A DNA stretch of 20,602 nucleotides from DASSTJ01 sp035707965 (lineage in GTDB: Bacteria > Actinomycetota > Actinomycetes > Actinomycetales > Angustibacteraceae). Below are positions 15,486-20,602 of the stretch, one piece after another; within the stretch, counting starts at the first letter, position 1, and each line of letters begins with the position of its first letter. The notes under the pieces are model-generated. The model saw only the letters and a program-made list of their open reading frames with translations, searched no databases and was not told where the DNA came from. Both the position numbers and the translations under genes were made by a program. Where the stretch lies: assembly GCA_035707965.1 (NCBI GenBank), contig DASSTJ010000197.1, positions 1 through 20,602 on the forward strand. The letters are read 5' to 3'.

Positions 15486-16372
15486 GCCCCCGAGCCTAGG
15501 TGCTCGCTCACGGCGGCGTCGCGCGCAGCCTTGGCGTCGGCGACCGACACGAACTCACTCACTCCCAGCTGCTCGCCTCGCGCCGACGGGTCGACGCCGG
15601 CGGTTCGCAGCAGCTCCTCGGCCGCCGCAGGCGAGCCGGCCCACCTGCTGAGGGCGGCCCGCAGGGTCTTGCGCCGCTGGGCGAACGCCGCGTCGACACA
15701 GGCGAAGACCGCCTGCCGACCGGCGCGGCTCGGCGGCGCCGGACGGCGGACGAGCAGCACCAAGCCGCTGTCGACGTTCGGCACCGGCCAGAACACCGAC
15801 CGGCCGACCGCGCCCGCCCGGCTCACCTCGCCGTACCACCCGGCCTTGACGCTCGGCACGCCGTAGGCCTTCGAACCGGGCGCGGCCGCCAGCCGGTCGG
15901 CCACCTCGGCCTGCACCATGACCAGCACGCGGCGGAGGGAGGGCAGTCGCTCGAGCAGGTGCAGCAGCACGGGGACGGCGACGTTGTAGGGCAGGTTGGC
16001 GACCAGCGCGGTCGGCTCCGGTCCAGGAACGCCGTGCACCTGCAGCGCATCGGCGTGCACGACGTGCAGGCGGTCGGCGAGGTCCGGACGACGGGACGCC
16101 ACCGTGCGGGGGAGCGCGTCGGCGAGCACGGGGTCGATCTCGATCGCCACGACGCGCTGCACGGTGTCGAGCAGGGCGAGGGTGAGCGACCCCAGGCCCG
16201 GTCCGACCTCGACGACCACGTCGTCGCCGGCGAGGTCCGCCGTCCGCACGATGCGCCGGACCGTGTTGGCGTCGGTGACGAAGTTCTGCCCGCGCTGCTT
16301 GGTGGGCGTGAGGTCGAGAGCCTCGGCCAGCGTGCGGACGTCCGCTCCCCCCAGCAGTCCGTCAGCGCTCAC
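15482..16372 (-). CDS. rsmA: 16S rRNA (adenine(1518)-N(6)/adenine(1519)-N(6))-dimethyltransferase
   Basis: RsmA/KsgA dimethylates two adjacent adenines in the 3' terminal helix of 16S rRNA during small-subunit assembly; its loss gives kasugamycin resistance. It has 296 residues. KQRGQNFVTDANTVRRIV (25-42) is the family N-terminal signature, EVGPGLGSLTLAL (55-67) the SAM-binding motif I, AIEIDP (76-81) motif II and ANLPYNV (125-131) the catalytic NLPY motif; FWPVPNVDSGLVLL follows. The start is GTG 16372: a CAGACT hexamer ends 7 nt upstream, suggesting a leaderless message. The frame remains open upstream but would run into the hairpin at 16425-16476. It overlaps ispE by 4 nt. Confidence 0.96.
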   Translation of the reverse strand: MSADGLLGGADVRTLAEALDLTPTKQRGQNFVTDANTVRRIVRTADLAGDDVVVEVGPGLGSLTLALLDTVQRVVAIEIDPVLADALPRTVASRRPDLADRLHVVHADALQVHGVPGPEPTALVANLPYNVAVPVLLHLLERLPSLRRVLVMVQAEVADRLAAAPGSKAYGVPSVKAGWYGEVSRAGAVGRSVFWPVPNVDSGLVLLVRRPAPPSRAGRQAVFACVDAAFAQRRKTLRAALSRWAGSPAAAEELLRTAGVDPSARGEQLGVSEFVSVADAKAARDAAVSEHLGSGA

Positions 16373-16379
16373 GCCGTGC

Positions 16380-16385
16380 AGTCTG
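16380..16385 (-). promoter_or_regulatory. Putative -10 of the rsmA-ispE-ABC-F operon
   Basis: CAGACT on the complement lies 7 nt before GTG 16372, the spacing of a leaderless transcript. It sits between a hairpin behind rpfB (16425-16476) and the start codon, so the operon may be separable from rpfB. Confidence 0.4.
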
Positions 16386-16424
16386 GCAGACCTGCGGCGA
16401 CCGGCCCTCCTGCGCGAGCGGCTG

Positions 16425-16476
16425 AGTGATGCAGTCTCGCGCGGCACGCCGGCGAGGCGCGACACCCTGCATCACT
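16425..16476. terminator. Intergenic hairpin behind rpfB sharing arms with 11854-11910
   Basis: Outer arms AGTGATGCAG (16425-16434) and CTGCATCACT (16467-16476) are perfect complements. An inner stem TCGCGC/GCGCGA (16437-16442 / 16457-16462) continues the fold after a small internal loop. It starts 14 bp after the rpfB stop, a good place for a terminator. Confidence 0.65.
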
Positions 16477-16490
16477 GGACGGCCCGAGCG

Positions 16491-17627
16491 TCAGTCGAAG
16501 AGGTGGCTGCCGCAGCCCCACTGCCCCGCACCGCCGCGGGCGTAGAGGATCTTCGCGCGCTTGAGCTGCTCGGCCGGCGATGCGTCGATCGGGTTGCCGG
16601 ACCCACCGACGGAGTGCCAGGTCGACAGCGAGAACTGGTACAGGCCGTAGTAGCCGGCGGGGTTGACCGCACGCGGGTTGCCGCCGGACTCGCACTGCGC
16701 GAGAGCCGCCCAGTTGAGCCCGTCGCCGCCGCTCGGCAGGCTGGCGCTGGTCGTGGTCGCCGCCGGCTCCCGGGTGCCGACGAGCACCACCTGGGTCACC
16801 GGGTCGCGTGTGACGTCGCGCTGCAAGGTCTCCTGGCCGATCGGTTCACCGTTCACGACCGTCACCAGGTAGATCACGCGGGCGCGCCCTTCGGCGCCCT
16901 TGCGGTCGACCTTGGTCTCCCCCTTGTCCAGCGAGCTGGTCTTCTTCTTGGTGGTCGAGAAGCCCACGTCGACGCTCTTCGCGACCCGGAGCTGCTCGAC
17001 CCGGTCCAACCGGACCGTCATGCCGTCGCGCAGCGGGGTCCCGGCCGGTGCCGACAGGTAGTCGAGGGACCCGAGGCTGAGGTTGCGCTCGGCCAGCAGG
17101 TCGCCCACGGTCAGCGCGTAGGTGATCGGCGTGCTCTTCTTGCCGCCCACGACGAGCGTGATGTCCTTCGGAGTGGCGAGCTCGAGGTTGAGGCCCTGGC
17201 GACCCAGCGTCTGCGAGCGGGACACCGACAGCCGTGCGCCCTCGGCACGAAGGTTCAGCTGCGCGATCGCCTCGTCGACGGTCAGTGCCGTCGTCCAGTA
17301 GTCGCGTTGCTGGCCGTCGGTGTTGACGTGCAGCTGACGGCCGAACCGGACCACCACGTCGTCGCCGTCGTCCACCTCGTCGGCCGGGGACGGCGACACG
17401 ATGTCGTGCTCCCCGACCTTGATGCCCTGGTCAGAAAGGACGTCGGCCACCGTGCTGCCGAAGGTGTGCACCGTGCTGGTCCTGCCGTCGACGGTGAGGT
17501 CGACGGTCTTGTCGAAGCTGGCGAAGGCGGCCGTGCCGGCCACGAGACCGGTGATGGCGAGCGCCTGCGCGGCGAGACGAAGAGGGCGTGAGAGCACGAA
17601 GTTCCAGACCTTGATCCGTCCGGGCAC
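16491..17627 (-). CDS. rpfB: Resuscitation-promoting factor RpfB-like, with DUF348 repeats and G5 domain
   Basis: This is a secreted or membrane-tethered peptidoglycan hydrolase that restarts growth of dormant actinobacterial cells. It has 378 residues. A basic N-terminus and a hydrophobic segment (about 19-38) serve as signal or anchor. Three DUF348 (ubiquitin-like) repeats follow (about 40-80, 97-137, 153-195), then a G5 domain (about 210-286) with YLVTVVNGEPIGQETL, a short Thr/Ser linker and the lysozyme-like Rpf catalytic domain (304-376). The catalytic-type Glu313 is in AQCESGGN, and C312 and C372 are placed for the conserved disulfide. GTG 17627 is chosen because a -10-like TACGGT lies about 25 bp upstream; the ribosome binding site is weak, and in-frame GTG codons near 17667 are alternatives. 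The context tatD-rpfB-ksgA-ispE is the same as in mycobacteria. Confidence 0.95.
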   Translation of the reverse strand: MPGRIKVWNFVLSRPLRLAAQALAITGLVAGTAAFASFDKTVDLTVDGRTSTVHTFGSTVADVLSDQGIKVGEHDIVSPSPADEVDDGDDVVVRFGRQLHVNTDGQQRDYWTTALTVDEAIAQLNLRAEGARLSVSRSQTLGRQGLNLELATPKDITLVVGGKKSTPITYALTVGDLLAERNLSLGSLDYLSAPAGTPLRDGMTVRLDRVEQLRVAKSVDVGFSTTKKKTSSLDKGETKVDRKGAEGRARVIYLVTVVNGEPIGQETLQRDVTRDPVTQVVLVGTREPAATTTSASLPSGGDGLNWAALAQCESGGNPRAVNPAGYYGLYQFSLSTWHSVGGSGNPIDASPAEQLKRAKILYARGGAGQWGCGSHLFD

Positions 17628-17933
17628 GGTCGCCGGACGTCCGCGCAGGCACCGTACTGGCACCACGACGCCACCCACAAGAAGCGAACCACGGCCGGGA
17701 GCACTCCGTGGAGTACCGGCGGTCGCGGCCCACCAGGGCCACGCCGATCCGGGCGCACCCTGCCGAGAGCACCCGTCAACGCGTCGTCCGAAGTCTTCCC
17801 CGACCCCGGCCAACAGCCCCCCACAGTAGCGACGTGGGCAAACTGGGCCAAATATCGTGTTGCGGACACGTGTCGAGACGTCGTCGGTCCTGGTGCCGTC
17901 GCCACGCTCGTCACGCAGTCGCCGGCTGAGTGC
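17628..17933 (-). promoter_or_regulatory. 306-bp rpfB upstream region with nested hairpins
   Basis: No gene is seen in this gap. On the complement, TTGGCC-17 bp-TACTGT (17823-17851) is the best promoter and would give a leader of about 190 nt. A second, weaker candidate is TTGTGG-18 bp-TACGGT (17651-17680). Between them the RNA can form a GGCCC-TGGT-GGGCC hairpin. It can also form either of two competing stems: ACTCC-AC-GGAGT, or CCACGG-N11-CCGTGG (17689-17711). The competing stems share bases, so only one can form at a time. The region does not resemble the c-di-AMP (ydaO) riboswitch found before some rpf genes, as far as I can judge by eye. Confidence 0.45.
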
Positions 17934-18803
17934 TCACCACCGGCCGTAGAGCCGTTCGGACGTCGAAACGACTGTCTCGCACAGGGTTTGGACGTCGATG
18001 TCGAGCACGTCAGCCATGGCTCGGACGGTCAGCGGCACGAGATAGCTGGCGTTCGGCCGCCCGCGGTAGGGCATCGGTGTGAGATACGGCGCATCCGTCT
18101 CGATCTGCAGGCGGTCCAGCGGTGTGACGGCCAACGCGTCGCGCAGGTTCTGCGCGTTCTTGAACGTCACCGTGCCCGCGAACGACAGGTAGTAGCCGCG
18201 TTCGGCGCACTCCCTGGCCATCGCCTCGTCGCCACTGAAGCAGTGGAAGACCGTGCGGTCCGGCGCGCCCTCCTCCTCGAGGATGCGCAGCACGTCGCCG
18301 TGCGCATCCCGGTCGTGGATCTGCATCGCGAGACCGAGGCGCTTCGCCAGGGCGATGTGGCGGCGGAACGACTCCTGCTGCACCTCACGTCCTTCAGGCT
18401 CGGTGCGGAAGTAGTCCAGCCCTGTCTCTCCGACGACGCGCACGCGCGGGTGCTGCGCCAGCTGCTCGATCTCGGCGAACGCCGCCTCGAACGCCTCGAA
18501 CCCGCCCTGCGCCGCCAGGCGCGGCGCCTCGTTGGGGTGCAGCGCGACCCCCCCGAGCAGCTGCGGGTGCTGGTCGACGACCTGCGTCGTCCAGCGAGCG
18601 CTCTTGAGGTCGTAGCTGATCTGCAGCGCCCTCGGCACGCCCACCGAGGCGGCGCGCTCGAGCAGCTCGCTGAGCTCGAGGTCGCCGATCGGGTCCGCGT
18701 TCAGGTCGCGCGACGAGCCGGGGATGTCGAGGTGGCAGTGGTTGTCGACGACCTCGACGGGCAGTGGCTCCGGCGGCGGGGGAAGCTGCACGCGGTCGCT
18801 CAC
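17934..18803 (-). CDS. tatD: TatD-family metal-dependent hydrolase (DNase)
   Basis: This is a cytoplasmic TIM-barrel metallohydrolase of the amidohydrolase superfamily; TatD proteins act as 3'-5' exonucleases or deoxyribonucleases. It has 289 residues. Metal ligands are visible as His22 and His24 in DNHCHLD, Glu126 in GETGLDYF, His163 in QIHDRDAH, His187 in VFHCFSGD and Asp237 in IETDAPYL. The GTG at 18803 overlaps the metG stop as GTGA, so it is translationally coupled to metG, the common arrangement in actinobacteria and firmicutes. The assignment is firm; the exact in vivo substrate is not known for most family members. Confidence 0.96.
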   Translation of the reverse strand: MSDRVQLPPPPEPLPVEVVDNHCHLDIPGSSRDLNADPIGDLELSELLERAASVGVPRALQISYDLKSARWTTQVVDQHPQLLGGVALHPNEAPRLAAQGGFEAFEAAFAEIEQLAQHPRVRVVGETGLDYFRTEPEGREVQQESFRRHIALAKRLGLAMQIHDRDAHGDVLRILEEEGAPDRTVFHCFSGDEAMARECAERGYYLSFAGTVTFKNAQNLRDALAVTPLDRLQIETDAPYLTPMPYRGRPNASYLVPLTVRAMADVLDIDVQTLCETVVSTSERLYGRW

Positions 18804-20602
18804 TCGCCACTTCCCTTGCCGCGCAGCCGATCCAGCTCCTCGTCGACGACGCTGGTGTCGAGCTTGGTGAACACCGGGACCGGCTTGCCGACCGGAGCGC
18901 CGACGGTGACCGGCACCGACTCCCAGCGCGGGAAGGCGCTGTAGTCACCCGTGAGCACCGGGTACGCAGGACCGCCGTCCAGGTCGTCCACCTCGTCGAT
19001 GCGAGGCATCGGGGACACCACGCCGGTACCACCCATCACCTCGTGCACCGTCTGAGCGCTGAAGGGCAGGAACGGCGACAGCACAGTGCGCAGGTCGCTG
19101 ATCGCCTGGGCCGCCACGTGCAGGATCGTGCCCATGCGGGGCTTGTCGGCCTCCCCCTTGAGCTTCCACGGCGCCTGGTCCGACAGGTACTTGTTGGCCT
19201 CGCCGACGACGTGCATGGCCTCGGACAGCGCCTGCTTCTGGCGGTGGCGCTCGATGAGTGGCCCGACCGTGCCGAACGCCGTCCGCGTCGCCTCGAGAAG
19301 TGCGCGGTCGTCGTCCGTCAGGTGTCCGGCGTCCGGGATCTGCCCGAAGTTCTTGTGGATGAGGTTGGCGGTGCGGTTGACCAGGTTTCCCCAGCCGGCG
19401 ACGAGCTCGTCGTTCGTGCGCCGCACGAACTCGGTCCACGTGAAGTCGGAGTCCTGGTTCTCCGGTCCCGCGGCGCTGATGAAGTACCGCAGCGCGTCGG
19501 CCTGGTAGCGCTCGAGCAGATCACGCACGTAGATGACGACGCCTCGGCTGGACGAGAACTGCTTGCCCTCCATGGTGAGGAACTCGCTGCTCACCACCTC
19601 GGTCGGCAGGTTCAGCGTGCCGTACTCGCCGGGCTCGCCGCCGCGAGAGCCCTTGCCGTTGTAGGCAAGCAGCTCGGCCGGCCAGATCTGGGAGTGGAAG
19701 GTGATGTTGTCCTTGCCCATGAAGTAGTACGACAGCGCCTCAGGGTCGTTCCACCACCGGCGCCAGGCGTCCGGGTCACCGCTGCGTCGTGCCCACTCGA
19801 TCGACGCGCTGAGGTAGCCGATGACCGCGTCGAACCACACGTACAACCGCTTCGTCGGCTGGTCCTCCCAGCCGGGCACGAGGATGCCCCAGTCGAGGTC
19901 GCGCGTCATCGCCCGCGGACGGATGTCGTCGAGCAGGTTCAGGCTGAACTTGATGACGTTCGGCCGCCACGTGCCGGTCCGCTCGCGGCCGTGCAACCAC
20001 TCCGTCAGCGCCTCCGCGAGCTCCGGCAGGTCGAGGAAGAAGTGCTGCGTCTCGACGAACTCGGGCGTCTCGCCGTTGATCTTGCTGCGCGGGTTGATGA
20101 GGTCGGTCGGGTCGAGCTGGTTGCCGCAGTTGTCGCACTGGTCGCCACGTGCGCTGTCGAACCCGCAGATCGGGCACGTGCCCTCGATGAAGCGGTCCGG
20201 CAGGGTACGGCCCGTCGACGGCGAGATCGCGCCCTTCGTCGTCCGCTCGACCAGGTACCCGTTGCGGCGCACCACCTCGAACAGGTGCTGCGCCACGGCG
20301 TGGTGGTTGCGCGTGCTGGTGCGGGTGAACAGGTCGTAGGAGAGGCCCAGCGCCGCAAGGTCCTCGACGATGACACGGTTGTAGCGGTCGGCCAGCTCGC
20401 GTGCGGTCACGCCCTCGGCGTCCGCCTGCACCAGGATGGGCGTGCCGTGCTCGTCCGTGCCGCTCACCATGAGCACGTCGTGCCCCGCCATGCGCATGTA
20501 CCTGCTGAACACGTCGGAGGGCACGCCGAAACCGGCCACGTGGCCGATGTGGCGCGGGCCGTTGGCGTACGGCCAGGCGACAGCAGACAGGACATGGGTC
20601 AT
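18800..20602 (-). CDS. metG: Methionyl-tRNA synthetase
   Basis: MetG charges initiator and elongator tRNA-Met with methionine. It is complete at 600 residues; its ATG is the last three bases of the window, so its promoter is not visible. HIGH is intact at 18-21. The connective peptide has one zinc knuckle with C143, C146, C156 and C159. WFDAVIGYLSAS (256-267) is a conserved active-site block. The KMSKS loop appears as KQFSSS (347-352), a variant that is usual in this group. An anticodon-binding helical domain fills about 390-540. There is no C-terminal EMAPII-like tRNA-binding domain. It is coupled to tatD by the 4-nt overlap. Confidence 0.98.
   Translation of the reverse strand: MTHVLSAVAWPYANGPRHIGHVAGFGVPSDVFSRYMRMAGHDVLMVSGTDEHGTPILVQADAEGVTARELADRYNRVIVEDLAALGLSYDLFTRTSTRNHHAVAQHLFEVVRRNGYLVERTTKGAISPSTGRTLPDRFIEGTCPICGFDSARGDQCDNCGNQLDPTDLINPRSKINGETPEFVETQHFFLDLPELAEALTEWLHGRERTGTWRPNVIKFSLNLLDDIRPRAMTRDLDWGILVPGWEDQPTKRLYVWFDAVIGYLSASIEWARRSGDPDAWRRWWNDPEALSYYFMGKDNITFHSQIWPAELLAYNGKGSRGGEPGEYGTLNLPTEVVSSEFLTMEGKQFSSSRGVVIYVRDLLERYQADALRYFISAAGPENQDSDFTWTEFVRRTNDELVAGWGNLVNRTANLIHKNFGQIPDAGHLTDDDRALLEATRTAFGTVGPLIERHRQKQALSEAMHVVGEANKYLSDQAPWKLKGEADKPRMGTILHVAAQAISDLRTVLSPFLPFSAQTVHEVMGGTGVVSPMPRIDEVDDLDGGPAYPVLTGDYSAFPRWESVPVTVGAPVGKPVPVFTKLDTSVVDEELDRLRGKGSGE

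Noticed and set aside
17628..17822. c-di-AMP (ydaO) riboswitch upstream of rpfB
   Set aside because: Such switches precede rpf genes in some actinobacteria, but I could not find the conserved GGGGAA/GGGTGAATC-type blocks in the leader; only generic hairpins are seen.

Overview
The window is high-GC, gene-dense actinobacterial chromosome. GTG and TTG starts are common, several genes look leaderless, and there is a resuscitation-promoting factor and a surface protein ending in an LAxTG-type sorting signal. The gene order metG-tatD-rpfB-ksgA-ispE and glmU-prs-rplY-pth is the classic actinobacterial housekeeping block, known for example around Mycobacterium tuberculosis Rv1007c-Rv1019. Gene content fits a member of Propionibacteriales such as Nocardioidaceae (Aeromicrobium/Nocardioides-like), but the genus is a guess. 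Nearly everything is on the minus strand.

Read in the minus direction (right to left): metG and tatD overlap by 4 nt. A 306-bp leader then precedes rpfB. Next come ksgA and ispE (4-nt overlap) and a Uup-like ABC-F ATPase. An accessory stretch follows: a ComB-like 2-phosphosulfolactate phosphatase homologue, then a divergent regulator/enzyme module with a MarR-family regulator (+) facing tam (trans-aconitate methyltransferase) and a VOC-family gene (-). Two identical palindromic operators lie between the divergent promoters. A TetR regulator (+) and a tRNA-Gln(UUG) come next. The second housekeeping group is glmU-prs (4-nt overlap), a small convergent membrane protein on the plus strand, and rplY-pth (4-nt overlap).

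The left end holds a cell-surface part: a secreted protein with three tandem Cys-bounded repeats and an LAYTG sorting signal, and a polyprenyl-phosphate sugar-1-phosphate transferase that would start surface polysaccharide synthesis. It finishes with cysQ and the 5' part of cysD (sulfate assimilation), which runs off the window.

No mobile element, CRISPR array, prophage or complete undescribed multi-gene system is visible. The items most worth a second look are the Cys-repeat surface protein, the duplicated TamR-like operator with the linked VOC gene, a pair of intergenic hairpins sharing the arm AGTGATGCAG, and the structured rpfB leader.
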